Source: Brachypodius melanocephalos (taxonomy: Eukaryota; Chordata; Aves; Passeriformes; Pycnonotidae). Taken from it: a stretch of 64,000 nt of DNA. Of the stretch, positions 1-13,191 are shown one piece after another. Location of the stretch: positions 7,608,109-7,672,108 of the forward strand of contig VZSR01003371.1 of the NCBI GenBank assembly GCA_013398615.1, written 5' to 3'. The notes under the pieces are model-generated. The model made no database searches and was not told the origin of the DNA. It saw nothing but the letters and a program-made list of their open reading frames with translations. The position numbers and the translations under genes are program-made. Every line of letters begins with the position of its first letter. The first letter of the stretch is position 1.

Positions 1-709
1 TCCATCTTTGTGTGCAACTGTCTCCATGCAACCTTCCATTACCCTGAAGCAATTTTATTCACCAGGAAATTTACAATTACCTGTAATTGCAGGAAACATC
101 TTAAGTTTTCAATGTGAGAATGAGAACCAGCTGTAACTCCTGGCTGCAGTTACAAATATTTAATCTCTTTACCTGGGTAACAGCTTCCAATAAAAACTGT
201 TAATAGTTCTCTGATTTAAGCATTTTTTAAAATTTCTTAAAAGTTCCATTAAAATTTTTTCAAGAATCACAATTCATAGTGAAAAGAAGGAAAAAATGGA
301 GAAGGTAAGTTTTTAAAATGTCTGATGTAAATCAAACTCAGCTCTTTAAGCACAGACCAATCACTGTAAAAACATGCAGCATAAAAACACCAGATACAAG
401 GGGAAATGGAAGGACTGAGGCAAGCCTGTAGCCTGCAATAGATGTAGTTTAATTTTGTAAACTCATATTTTCCTAAACCATAATTTCTCATAACTTTTGT
501 CATGTCTTTCATTGGAACTCAACTTTCTATTCCACACTTCAGGGTGCTGTCTGGGATCAGAAATATTGTGCAATGAGCCAAGGGAAACCATTTATTTGGG
601 TGTATATGCAATCAAGCCACAGTCACCTGAACCTCTCTCTGCATCTCAGTCTTTGGGGGCTACTCTTTCACCCTGCAGAGGTGCAGACAGACCAAGGAAC
701 TCTCTGGTA
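1..709. other. AT-rich stretch without a recognisable gene
   Basis: I see no coding region, RNA gene or repeat with a clear boundary here. Open frames are short (up to 90 codons), have no recognisable domain and are not flanked by paired splice signals. The right end abuts the 3' terminus of a CR1 fragment. Confidence 0.6.
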
Positions 710-810
710 CGGAATCAGAGGATCATGAGGTTGGAAAAGATCTCTAAGATGATGAAGTCCAACCATTAATGAAGCTTTGCCATGTTCATCACTAAACCCC
801 AAGTTATTCT
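710..810 (-). mobile_element. CR1 LINE 3'-end fragment (minus strand)
   Basis: Read on the + strand, the block starts with two nearly repeated 'gaatcagagga/tcatgagg' units. It continues with 'gttggaaaagatctctaag' and 'gtccaaccattaatgaag'. This is the reverse complement of the avian CR1 3' terminus, where short octamer repeats follow the 'aagatcatcgagtccaacc' block. The element is therefore inserted in minus orientation with its 3' end at about 710. Only about 100 bases can be aligned by eye before it decays, so it is strongly 5'-truncated, as is usual for CR1. It is diverged and carries no coding potential. Confidence 0.8.
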
Positions 811-3742
811 GCTATAGAGATGCAGGAATGTCACTCTGTGTGAGTGGCACACGAGGGAACCCTGATCCCCTTGTCTCCTCAGTAACATCCCCATCCTCAT
901 TTCCAAGGCTGTTCCTCAAGGAGCACAGTCGAGGGAGCTCAGAGTCACAGCAGCTCCTGAATTCTCCCGGGCTGTCTGAGATGAGCTAATTAAACATCCA
1001 CAAAGCACAATACAAAAGGAGCTGACGGGTGAAGCTTGAGGAGGAGACATCTTTATTCACCAAAGAGGCGTGAAACGAGTATGAAAAACGTTTCTAATGT
1101 AGCCTCAATCAGTCAGTTTGTATAAAGTAAATTGATTAAGTGTTTGAATGCAGTTGTTAGCAAAGCTGATGCGTGTGGTCTTGCCATTAATCTGGTTACA
1201 GCACTGCACTGACTCCAAGGCTGTATCTGACGGTGGGAGAGAATTTTAGCAGTGTGTGGAGCTGTACCTGGTTCCACCCTACCTGCTCAGCTGACTTGGG
1301 AAGCGAACGGTGTAAATCCTGATCCATAACTCCATTTTAAATTTTCTTTTAACAAAGGTAAGTAGCCAATGAGCTGCTGTTTGGGATATTCTCCGAGGGT
1401 CAAGGCTAATGAGAAGCATGAGATGAGAGAGCAGCACTATTCAGCACCTTTCATGCATTGGCTTCCCCTCATTCTAATTATAGGCAGAAGCCTCCATTCC
1501 ACAAGTAATTTTCAGTGGCACTGATACCATTTGAATCACACTTTGTTTTGAACAAATGGTTTTAAAACTGAATTCTTGTTAAAATATCATTTGTGTGGAT
1601 CTCAATTAAAAACCCCTTATGGTAAAGTGTAGCTATACAATGCCTTTATTCATTCTGATGATTGTCAAAAAATACTTCCATATTATCATTACCAGTGACA
1701 GATTTGTGTTGACAACAGTGCAGGCTATGAGCAGCTGCAGCTTCCTTCTAATGTACATGATCAGACACTGACAAGTTAATCTACATCTTTTAAGTAATAT
1801 GTAAAATTTATCATAATATAAGATCTAGGACTTGTTATTCATATTGTCTCACAGAAATGTTTATTCCATAAATAAACCTCTGTGAATCAACTAGAAGTAA
1901 ATCCTTAAGTATGCTTTGGAATGGCTACATTTTGGCCTTTCAGACTAACAGCCTAGCAATGCTGTAGAGGAATTGATTGAGCTTTTAGAAATGTTTGTGC
2001 TAGTGAGGGGTACAGTCTGATCTGCTGCATTTGCTCAGTTTGTAGAGGGTGTTCCTTTCCTAGGGTACCTCATGCTGGCAGAAAAAGAATTAAATGTGCT
2101 TGGTCCAACTTGTTTGGGCTTTTGAAATACAGATCTGTGATGAATGAGAAGCTACACTTCTGGGGTTTTCACCTAAACTCTGAAAGACTTTCCCTGATGG
2201 TGTGCTTAGCTTTCCTTGCCTTTATGGTACATTCCTGGTCTTTTGGAGTCTTCTCCTTTTCCACACCTGCTCTGAGAGGTTTGGTTTGGGTGATGTGCCT
2301 TGAATGACAGAATTCTAGAAAATGCTCAGAAGATTGATGAGACAAGGAATCAGACATTAGGAAGTTTTAGGTGTTCCTGAGCAGTGGTAGGGGAACTCTG
2401 CCCTGATGTCACAGGGGATGCCTTGCACCCTCTGTTATCCAAGTTTCAGTCTCTCTGTGACCATTTTACTTTTTCTCCCTGGAAGAGCCTTCCTAACAGG
2501 CCCTCCCATATTTTCCCCTAAGCTAATTCCCTCCTTAAACCCCTTTGTCTTCCCTTTCTCTGCCCCCTCCTCCCCAAAATCCTGATCAGCTGTAGTATTG
2601 CTTGACTCTGCTTGCAGATATCTCGTCTATTTTCCATTTTCATTTTAAATGAAAATTCTCTGGGGCAGTGACCTCCTTCAATTTGTGTCCATAAAACACT
2701 CTGGGGACCTGTTCTTAAATAACATTAAACACAACAATGATAAATCTGACTGCTAATGATATAAGCAAAGGAGCAGGTTTGCTTTACTGCTGGAAGGCAG
2801 ATCACAGACAGTTCACTCTTTTGCTCTTGGTATTGCTGCCACAATCCCATTTTCTCTTGCAGAACACAGAACCAAAGATCAAAATTACATATTGAGTCTG
2901 GACTCCTTTTTATATCAGGAAAGCCAAACCCTTTAGGGGAAAGTTGTGTCAGTGAAATTGCCCCAGCAAAGAGTAATAATGGAGTAATAGAATAATGATG
3001 TCAATGTACTAAGCAGATTTGTGAAGGAATTAAACAGTATGTGCTGATTTTTGTTGTGATATGTATGTCTCTGTCTTCTCTTGCAAATTAGACAGAGCTG
3101 TGCTTTAACATCTGAGGACAGATTTGGGAAACTCAGTTATACAGAAATCAAACTATTATGCAGTTTTTTCATCAGTTTCATACTGCATTTCTTCTTCCTA
3201 AGATGGGATAACTTGCCAATACAGCAGAGAAAATATAACTTATTAGAGTATTATTTGAGCATAAAGTTCTGGATATGTAGAGAGGTTATCACTCCCTAAA
3301 TAATATCAAATGGATCTGACATTAAGCCCATTAAGCCCATTTCTTCTGAACTAAAAGGCTAAGCCTTCTGATCATGATCTTCCTTCAATGTATTTAGAAA
3401 CCCAAGAGAAGCTCTTCAGTAGTCCACTGTGTCCCCTATGGATTAGCATAAACAGTTTGCTAGAAACTTCCAACTTTAATGTCAGTTTTTTACTGTCACA
3501 TAGGCATGTATTTATCATAAAAATCAGGGCTAAGAAAGAAAAATAATAAGTGAAAGAATGCTAAGAACTTGTTTAAAATATGGGGTTTTTTTCTTTTTCT
3601 TCAGCACTAGTAAGAATCCCCCAAACAACCGCTTACTTATTTTAAATGAAATAGATGAGATCTGATTTGTGAAACCATAGAAATGAAGCTCTTAGAACTA
3701 TATTCCAGATCCTTAAATAATAGTGATGTCACATCAACTTAG
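811..3742. other. Unique AT-rich DNA, no gene seen
   Basis: No convincing coding region. The part at about 960-1260 has many homeodomain-like cores (taatta, attaa, ttgatt) between less AT-rich segments. This is the kind of texture seen in conserved noncoding DNA, but conservation cannot be judged here. A small 11-base tandem duplication (ttaagcccatt) lies near 3324-3346. Nothing else is structured. Confidence 0.55.
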
Positions 3743-3760
3743 AAAAAAAAAAAAAAAAAA
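3743..3760 (+). repeat. Poly-A tract (18 A)
   Basis: An uninterrupted run of 18 A. It is not preceded by a recognisable retrogene or SINE body, so I read it as a simple mononucleotide tract rather than the tail of a processed pseudogene. Confidence 0.9.
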
Positions 3761-4040
3761 CCAAGATGAATTCTTTGTTGTACAGATGTATGGCAAAGTA
3801 TCGGTCTGATTTTTTTTTAATTCTGGGTGCTTTGCAATATGTGTTTTCACTGAATATTATTTTTCCTATTTTTCTTTTCTTATTTTCCCTGTTCACATAG
3901 TTAATCAGTGATAACTGTCATTGAAAACAAGTTAGAAGAAAGGATTCTATACTACAAACTAGGGACTTTTTACAAGCATCTGTTGAACCTTAACACTCCT
4001 GGTTTGTGTGGCAAATTGAGAGTTAGATTACATTTGTTTC

Positions 4041-4112
4041 AGAAAAGAAAGAAAAGAAAAGAAAAAAGAAAAGAAAAGAAAAGAAAAGAAAAGAAAAGAA
4101 AAAAGAGAAAAG
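4041..4112 (+). repeat. (GAAAA)n pentanucleotide microsatellite
   Basis: About 72 bases of GAAAA units with occasional GAAA or GAAAAAA length variants, giving an all-purine + strand. An open frame running through it encodes only a Lys/Arg/Glu-rich low-complexity stretch and should not be taken as a gene. The tract is probably length-polymorphic (inference). Confidence 0.92.
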
Positions 4113-4524
4113 TAGGTTTTTTGCTTTCACTGTTACGGATTATTGTAGGAGGGAAATTAACCTCCCACCACTCCTCCATTTCTTATTTTCTTAAGCTTTC
4201 CAGGCCTGATTCACTGCTGTATGACTTCAGTTTGAAGAGCTGTTACAATGGGTATGCACAGGAAGGGGTGCAGCTGGAGTAGCACCATGGAGAGTCAGGC
4301 CTATTATCTTGGCAAGTGACTAATCCCACGCTCCACAGCACAGCCTTTAGAACATCAAACTTCTTACCCGGGAAATAACTTTCTGCTCAGCAGAAGTGCT
4401 GCTCACCTGCACCTATGCGCTCAAACAGGTCCCAGAAGTAGATAAATTACAGAGGTAAAAAGTTTACCCCTAGGAAATGTTGGCCACTTCACAGAGCCCA
4501 GGCAGAAGGGAGATGGGGAATCAT
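4113..4524. other. Unique DNA between microsatellite and CR1
   Basis: No gene, repeat boundary or structured motif that I can support. Base composition is slightly more GC-rich toward the CR1 fragment. Confidence 0.5.
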
Positions 4525-5283
4525 CAGTGATCTGTGACCGAGGCCAAAAATAGACTGGCCAAACTATTGTGAAGAAGGGCTATTTGTGTTTGTAGATGGA
4601 ATGAGACAGCATTCCTGCTGAAATTCAGTAAAGAAAGATGCAAAGTCATGCCCCTGGGAAGGAGGACACTGGCTGAAGCTGAGCACGGACCAGCCCTGGC
4701 AGCAAAGGTGCTAACAGCTCCTGGGATACATGAAATCAATCAGAATCAGTGGATTGAAGTGATCGTCCACCTCTACTCAGCACTTGTTAGACCACACTGC
4801 ACCCAGCTTTGGCCTCCCAAGTCATCCCTAGTCTGCAGGAAATTCAGCAGAAGATCGTCAATATGGCAATGGGGATGAAGCCCTGGCGGGGGACACTGAG
4901 GGACTTGGGCTTCTTTGGACCCCAGAAGAGACAGTTCCAGGGGACTGGACAGCAGCCTGCCTCTAGCTACAGGGAAGAGAACACAGAGGCAGGCTCTTCA
5001 CAGTAGTGTCTCATAGGAGCACGATAGACAATGGGATTAAGGTAAAAAAAGAGATCCTGATGAGGTAAAAGTAAAAAATCTTTTGCTCTGTGGGGATAGT
5101 GGAGCAGAGGGACAGAATCCTGAGGACACTGTGCAGTCTCCATCTCTGGAGATTTTCAAGCTCAGATTGAACAAAGTTCTAAGCAGTCTGAGCTGACCTC
5201 ACAGCTGATGTAACTTTGACTAGGATGTTGGACTAGAGACTTTCTGAAGTCCCTCCATCCCTAAAGGACTTGTTCTTGATCCT
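4525..5283 (+). mobile_element. CR1 LINE, 3' part of ORF2 plus 3' UTR (degraded)
   Basis: The + strand carries the C-terminal end of a CR1 reverse-transcriptase ORF, broken into different frames. At about 4620-4650 there is an 'F-S-K-E-R-C-K-V-M' stretch, equivalent to the family's F-N-K-x-K-C-K-V-x-H-L-G block. At about 4756-4800 there is 'VIVHLYSALVRPH', the very typical I-L-P-L-Y-S-A-L-V-R-P-H block. A diverged 'METLERVQRRA'-like segment and a 'LGLF-PQKRQ' segment (family: LGLFSLEKRR) follow. The 3' UTR ends with 'ggatgttggactagagac...gtccctccatcc', the diverged CR1 end. About 760 bases survive. The copy is 5'-truncated and has multiple frameshifts, so it is not active. Confidence 0.85.
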
Positions 5284-8200
5284 ACAGAAGCAAGAGTGTT
5301 GAAGAGTAAAGAAGCTTCTAAAGCTGTTGAGTTACCAGATCTGATATGAGAGTAAAATAACATCCTATTTGAACACAAGAATATTTTAAAATTTCCCCCT
5401 ACCCTATGCAGCATTAAGCTGTTCAGTGATTTTTGTGTCTATAGCAGTATTTAGGCCATATGGCAATTCACAGCACTGAAGCCTGAAATATTTGAGTATC
5501 ACCAGTACCACAGGACAGAAGCAATGTATGGGTCAGTATCCTATTTCTGATTCATCACCCTATTGAATTATTGCCATTTTATAGTGCTTTAGGAAAAATG
5601 TCAAAGCTGCCAAATTCCATCATGTAAGCAAATCTGTTTCTGTTTTATAAGTTTATGCATGAGTTTATGAATTTTCTCTATCCAGATGGATTTTTCCCTT
5701 GCTTGCACACTTACAAGGGGTGGAAATAAAACCCGCCATGATTACAAATGTACTGATAAAGGTATTCTGAACTATATTGGGAAAAGACATCTGCCTTTTT
5801 CCCTAAGGAACATATAATCTAATTTGTAGGATAGGAATCAATGTCACAAATGGCTTTCTTTTTGTGCTTATTTGATCAAATAGTTTCAGTTTTAACACAA
5901 CAAAATTCTGTAAAACCACCTAGATTCCGTCTTACATTTATATGACAAAAAAGTTGTAGTTTTATAGAGTATACAGCTGTACAAATACTGATAGGACTTC
6001 AGATTAAATTTATTTCTTTCTCCTGCCCTTTCCCAAATGAGAGTCCTTTTCTATTCTGATAGTTAAATAAATAGAGACTCAGGAGAGGAGAAAAAGCTCA
6101 TCACTGCATTCACTGTGGTGGTTTGGGGGCAGCCCTGGGGTTGGCTGAAGCCCTTCCCATGCCACCTGCATTTGTGTTCACCTTTGTAGAAACTGTGTGG
6201 TCGTGGGGACTGGGGGACAACTGGTGTCAGTGCTGCTAACTTTTGAAAGCTTTGCTCCCCATGAATTTATTGCTCAGGAAGGGGATAGGAAATCCTGGGT
6301 TGTAACTCTTTATAAATCCTATGGATTTCTACCAGTTCCTGGACAGCCAGTGGAAGTGCACAATGATTGTTTTATGGAAACTTGCTTATTGCTGCTCCTG
6401 CCATTCAGAGATATCCTAGCTATGCCTTCCATTGACTTCACAGGGAATTTAAGATCTTTTTTTAGAGGAAGTAGGTTAAGTCCTTACTTCTTCCATACAT
6501 CGACCTCCAAGGCTAGTTCAGCACTTTAGGAAACCCTGGATCTCACCTATGCTGCTTTTATTTAAAAAACCCCAATGCTTTATGGCATTCTGGAGTCTTG
6601 TTTAGAACATTTTACAGATAGAATTTTCTAATTGTTATCTCAAAATGTTACTGAAAGAGAACCAGGAGTTGTCAGGTTTGACATTATGTCCTTAAGTCTT
6701 TGCTGAACATCCACCCAAGGGAGTATTAGAAGCTGTTGGCTTAGCAGAGAAAAGCTTTAATAAAAGGTCAAACAAAATCATGGTGGAATCATTAATATGT
6801 TTTCAAGGGGACACTTAAGACAGGCCCTTCCCTGGACTAAGGGACAATAAAGAGGACTTAGGAACAAAGAGCCCTGGATGTGTATTTATTCTATTGAACT
6901 GTGGGTTTTGAATAGACAAACATTAAAATTGACCTGAGAGAAATGTTATGGACCACTGAACATCACAAGTCAATCATCAGTCTCTGTGCCTTTTAGTATG
7001 TGAAGCATAAATGCACAATGGAAAAAGAAAAAAACAACAATAAACTGGCTCCAAAAATTACCAGAGTAGATTTACTTACAGGGCATCATGCTTTTAGAGA
7101 GGCCACAAACATTGAAATTGAGAAGGGCAAGTTCAGACTTGGAAACTGTGCTCAAGAGGCAATTCTGAAAAGACCTTAAGGTTAATGGCAGATAACTTCA
7201 ATACGTCCTTCCAGTGAGATGCCGGGGAATAAAAGTTACCAAAAATGCTATGAATAACAAAAAAAGGACATTTCCTTGATTTCTACAGAATAGTTCTTTG
7301 AAGATTCGAGCCCAGACCTGGAAACAATTTTGAAGCCTTGCCCAAAGAGCAAACTGAGGTAAAGTCTTGAGATTGCCAGTGAGGGGAACGTTCAAAAGAA
7401 AAGGAAGCTGTAGCAAGCCACATGAAAAGCAAATTAAAATATCCTCTCAGCTAAGAGATGGTACACAGCTGCAGTCTAGTAGGATTCAGCATCTTCATCA
7501 TGCATATGAGGGTTGCATTTTGCTGTTTATAAAGCAAATGTTAAAAAACTTCCTGTAAATCTGATTTCAATCCAATTGTCAAATGCTAAAACATCAAAAA
7601 TGCCAAATCCAACGTTTTTCTCTTCATGCCCAATTAACCAATTAAATACTTGCTAATGGAGGTACTAAATTCATCATAAATTGAATCTCCTGCTTGATTC
7701 AATTCTTTTCAAAGTATATTCTAAGAATTGCATAAAGATGTCTTTGCTGTAGAAATTATCAGTACTAGGCATTCAATGGTCTGTTTTATGTAGAAGGCCA
7801 GTTGAATGACCATTTTTGCCTCCCTGATTCTAAATTACAAAAAACCAAGACCTATAACATTTAGGAGTTAGACTTTAAAATGTGGTATGCTATTTAAGAT
7901 AGAAAAGTTTTCAAATTCCTGTTTTACTCTTGCACTTAAATGGATTTAGTTCTCAGAAGCAACTGTAATTGAAAAAATCATTTAAAAAATGCTTATTTTT
8001 CTATGCAAATATGTCCTCTGCTTCCTAACACTGCTGCAGTAGTAGTAGGACTAAGAGGCAGTGGTTGGTGTTTGCTCTGCAATCTGTGCCTTCAGGACCA
8101 CACCAACAACTGGGATTGCAAGCAGGATTGGCTCCCCGCTGCCTCCACATGCCTGACCATGTGGAGCAGTGCATTTTGTATTATTTACCTTTAAATTAAA

Positions 8201-9842
8201 ATTATATTTGTAATCTAGCTACCAAAGTGGGAAAGCAACTACAGCAACTACAGGCTGTTTATTTCCAGCAATAAATATATAATGGTTACTTCTTAAAACA
8301 GCAGCAACCTATAAAAATTGAAATCAGAAAGTCAAATAGGGCTAGTACCCCATTCCATGGAATTTATCAAAGGTTTTATAGCTCTAATCAATGGCCAAAA
8401 TAAAAAGGCTGGTAAAAGCTTACTTGCCATCTGAGCACTTCAAATAGTTACTTTGGCCTTTCAGCAGAGAACTGGAAGAGCACAGAGATCTACCATAATT
8501 CTGACATTGTCATTTGGGTACTTCTCCATACCCAAATCCTTCTGATCATTAGCACAGAAACAAGTACATTTTATTAGGTAATATTTCTACAACATTTAAT
8601 GGTGATCAGCATTATTTAATGCTAACAAGAATGGCAGAACCTGGACTATAAAAATACACACGAGGTAAGAGTCAGAGCTCATTTTTTGGTCCTAATTGTC
8701 ACTGATTTCAGAGAACCTATTCCTTCCTTGTGATTATGGTCAGAAGCTTTTTCTTTCTTCTTGACAGGGAACACATTTTAGCCTTATGTTTGCAATAGAA
8801 CTCCAAATATCTGCCTCAGCTGATAAACCTTGGTCTTCAGAAGAGACATCAAAATCTGAGTTTTTTCAGCTGAAATCCATGCCGTATGATGGATTTTGTG
8901 CAATGGATTTCACATCTGATGGATGTAAAAGCATGCTCATTTTAATTGCATTACATGAAAGGGTTTTAACCTTTTTGTCTAAATGTACTTTAATATAACA
9001 TTGGTCAATGCAGAGACAATGAAGGATATTTCAGGGAATGTCATTAATTGATCCAAGACTGACTAGAAAAACAGCAATCATGAATAAAATATAAAAAGAG
9101 TAAAACTTACAAAAAATTCTGAGTGTATCTTGTAATATAATGATTAGGAGCATTAAACGAAAATTCAGTAATACGCCATTAGAAATGTGAAATATTTTTA
9201 GCAGTGAGGGTGAACATACATTGGGAAAATTTATTACATGTGTACTGGACTCCACCCCTCAGAGCCTTTAATCAAGGATAGATGTCTCTCCTGAAAGGTT
9301 TGAGGCTTGATAAAGGTGCTTGTGACTGTGATTCTGTGGCCTGTAAGACAAAGAAGATTGGGGTGGAGCACTAAGCTGATCTCAGCGGTTCCTAAAATAT
9401 CTTCAGCTCTTCCACATCTACCTTCAGTATTATAAAATTAGAAAATTATATATTTCACGGAGCTATGGCAACATGGAGTTATTTTGCAAACTTACTTAAG
9501 AGAGAAATGTCATATTCTATGCAGAAAGCTTGGGGAAATCTTAGACATGGAAGAATATTTTCCATTCACATTCCTCAGCTCTATTTAGGAAGTTACATAA
9601 TGATAAAATGGCAGAATATAAGTGAGCGAGGAAAAGCTACTAGGATCACACCAAGAGCTTGTGATTTAACAGATAAAAGAAACCATGTTGAAAACTAGAA
9701 AAACCTCAATTGAGAGACCCAAATTAGAGCCCAAACCAGATTTTTTCTTTCCCATATGTCCACACACAGCATCAATTGAGGAAGCACAAACAGAAATTTT
9801 ATGAATAGTGCACATCCCCTGTCAGATGTCGTGTAGACCCAT
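5284..9842. other. Unique AT-rich DNA, no gene seen
   Basis: About 4.5 kb without a supportable gene. The longest frame (110 codons near 6197-6529) has no domain and shows no paired splice sites. The segment at about 7560-7990 is rich in homeodomain-like cores (ccaattaaccaattaa, ttgattcaatt). It could be conserved noncoding DNA, which only an alignment could show. Confidence 0.5.
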
Positions 9843-9860
9843 GAACTCTAGGAACTCTAG
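9843..9860 (+). repeat. Two-copy 9-bp tandem repeat
   Basis: The unit gaactctag occurs twice head to tail. It is a minor local duplication without further context. Confidence 0.7.
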
Positions 9861-12800
9861 GATCCATAATACTGCAGGAATCAGCTAGACAGCGTATCAG
9901 CTTCTTTTTCAAAGGAAGGATGAATAAGAGCTAGGTCTATTTAATTGTACTGCAGAAGGAACATAAGGAAGCCTTCGTTCTGAAAAATGTGCTCAGGTGT
10001 GGCTGTGAGAGGCAAAGAGGAGATGAGCAGGTCAGCTGCACCTGGACTGCAGGAAAGGAGTGCTTTAGGATGTTCCTAACCACCTCTCTCTTCAAACATC
10101 TCAGCTGAGCCCCTTTCAGCTCCTGGGGCTATCCCAGTCCCTATCCCTAGGGCTGGATGGGACAGTGTTGTGTGCAAGACTCATCCTGGTGCTGGATCTC
10201 TGGGAACACAGAGATAACAGGCAGAGATACTGAAGTTTAATAGACTACAGACTAGTAATTTGTGAGGAGATGTGCTCCCTAAGCAGCTCTAAAGTTTAGG
10301 GTTATTTTGAAAACAAAACAGATGCCAGGGCAGAGGAGGTGGGGATAGGCACCAGAGGCCGTTTGTTTCCCTGGCCAGGTTTTCACACCCTGTCTTGGTG
10401 GGGAGCCTGCATTCCTTTCTGAAGCCAGAAACAAAGGCAACAAATAACCACAGCATGACTATTCTTTCCAGGAACACACCAGTACTGACCTTTGCCAGAG
10501 AGTGATGTTTTTCTGCATTCCAACAGCTTTGATTCTGTTGTGGTATCACTTCAAGTACCCGAGCATCAGCGTAAGTGAGGAACATACAGACAACGATCCA
10601 AGGATGGAAACATTCATTTCCAGCATCACCTTTTTAAAGACTCTTCTCCTTTACCTTTCAATTCTAGGAATTCCTAATTCTACTGAGTAGTAAAGTCATG
10701 TACCTTAGAAAGTCAGTGATTTCTTGGAATATTAGTATCACTTTCTCCCACTGACTTTTCAGTGTTCTCTAATTAATAAATTGTGTGACCCCTTTATTCT
10801 CCAAAGAAAATCAGCCTTTCACCTCTTCTTCTACTTTATAGATACCAGTAACATTTTATTTCATCTGATTGGACTGATTAACACTGAGCAGTTCTCAGTC
10901 TGAATTTACATTTGAACATTCCATCCTGTTTTGGATGTAAAAAAAGAACGTATATGTAAAAGCCTGTGTTTTTTTCCCACCTACAGAGGTTGATCTAATG
11001 AAAAATATGACCTCTCTATAAAACTTGTACTTTAATTTGCATGTGTTGTAAATTCACATTATAAATTTTGTCCTGGTTTTAACAAGGGAGATTTTATCAT
11101 TAGATCTCAAGCTTGAGACTACTCATCTGCATTATCGGTAGACAAATAATCATTTTTCTGCCCTGAAATTACATCAATTGCTACAATGACAGCAAGTACT
11201 TCATAACAAAAACACAGCTTATAACCGGGTAACTGTTGAGTTTCTGACATATAAATGGACTTCCTCAAAAAGATCTGAAGTTACCAATGTATTTTATGTT
11301 GCTGCTGCTGTCAATTCTACTACAATTAGTCCTACTCCTAAAACATGCTCTTGTGAACTGCAGAAAAACTGGTGTGAGGTTATATGTGTTTCTTTTTTAT
11401 ATAAAAAACTTTTGTGGTTTGAATGGTGAAAATAGATTAGATTTTAGGCTTAGAAATCACATACTTGAAAAAAGTTCTGCACATTTTCTCTAAATCTTAC
11501 AGTTAGTCTAATATCTTACAGTTTTAAAAGAAAGTCACTGAAAGCAGTAGGAAGATTTATGTCATAAGGACTGGTTGTGGGAGTAGATACATCACAATTC
11601 AGATACAGTAGATATGCAACAATTTGCCTATTTCTCCGTGATTTTTTATTTTCCATTTGAACAGTGGTACTCAGAGCACAGACCTTCTGTTTTTCTGGCA
11701 GCATTTTGTTCTGTACTGACAAGTCATCATTTCCCCTCATTCCCCCTTATAGCTATGGCTGGGAACAGCAACAAAGGCAAAGTAATTCTTAAAACAAACA
11801 GGAATATTTTTGGCACTTCACAATAAAAGAGCTTTTGTTTTAAAGTAAGGCTGTGAATTTGACAAATAAAATTTTTAGATTTCAGTCTTTAGGCAAGGTT
11901 TGTGAGGACTTTTAATGTGTTAATACAGAAATACATGGTTGGAATAACAAGGGCAAGGAACACATTTTCAGCTTCAACCTCTACACACAATTAATCATTC
12001 TGACTTTAAAAATAAAAATCATTTTAAATAAGCAAGAGCTGTATAAGTAAGTAGTCTTTGGAATGAATTGATGGCCACTAGTGCAAACTTTATTGCAGTC
12101 TACATAGTACAGAAGAGAGGCAACAACATTTTGCAAAAATCATTAATCCTGACTGATAGACTCCATACTCTACATAGTTCATCTGAACTGTGTATTTTTC
12201 ACAGCCTAAATTTTTAAACTAACCTGAATTTTAAGAACAATTTTCTGATTAGGATCCACTTCATCCCAGATGCTCTTAGAACCTACAAACCCTTCTGGAA
12301 TTCAGAGCTTTCAGACCTCTGATCTCTGACTACATTTATCAGCAAGCTGGCGGCTCTTATGTGTTCCTCATGAGTTACATTGCACAAGCTGATATTTTGG
12401 GGACTTATTGTTGAAAAGAATGATGTTTAACAGATATTATCTTTTTGGGTAGTCTGGAGTGCAAGAAAACCCAAACCTCCCTATACTGTTAATGTAACCT
12501 CATGAGCACATAGGCTATAATGAACATCAAAGTCATAATTTTCCGCTAATATTAATGTAAAAGTGTCTTTTTAATATTTAAAATGTCCTTGGGGTAATTT
12601 TCACATTTAATTGAGTGTATGATATAGATGAATCATTTTTTTTGCATGATGAATTGCTGTTTTTTTAAATATTGTCATGTGCCTCCTAATGGACAGATTT
12701 CTACACACACAGTAACCTTTTCTAGTGCAAGGGTTTAAGACTAACGTTAGCTGGGTGCCTGGCATTGTGACCCTTTCTAAATCAACAATATGTAGCAGCT

Positions 12801-13175
12801 AAAAATGCAAGAAAAATGAGAAATCACAGTTTTACCTCTTCTGTGCAACATTTGAATAACATTTGTCTTATTACAGGGAGTATAACCTCACCCATTTGCC
12901 CTGACACAATGTGCTGCCTTGTTTCTCCGGTTTGTTTCATGGTGGATTGAATTAGTGCCATTTTCTGGATTGGATTATGATGTTTATTAAAAAGGAAACA
13001 AATTATTTGCATTAGATCATTCACAGCTTTAGCTTACTTCTCCCCTTAAACTACACTCATGAGTGACAACAAGATTTAAAGTAAGACAAATGTCCTCTTC
13101 CACCCTGGAGATTTGTTTTTAGTCTAAATAATTAATTGCAACACATATTCTATTTCACAGCTGCTGCCATCAGTC
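9861..13175. other. Unique AT-rich DNA, no gene seen
   Basis: No gene, RNA or transposon that I recognise. Between about 10000 and 10200 the composition is somewhat more GC-rich, without a recognisable family. Open frames (up to 98 codons) overlap on both strands with no protein signature. Confidence 0.5.
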
Positions 13176-13191
13176 TTTTTTTTTTTTTTTT
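13176..13191 (+). repeat. Poly-T tract (16 T)
   Basis: An uninterrupted T run, equivalent to poly-A on the minus strand. No retrogene body is visible beside it. Confidence 0.9.

Noticed and set aside
3908..4282. Lys/Arg-rich 124-codon frame
   Set aside because: The basic stretch is the (GAAAA)n microsatellite. The flanks have no protein signature.
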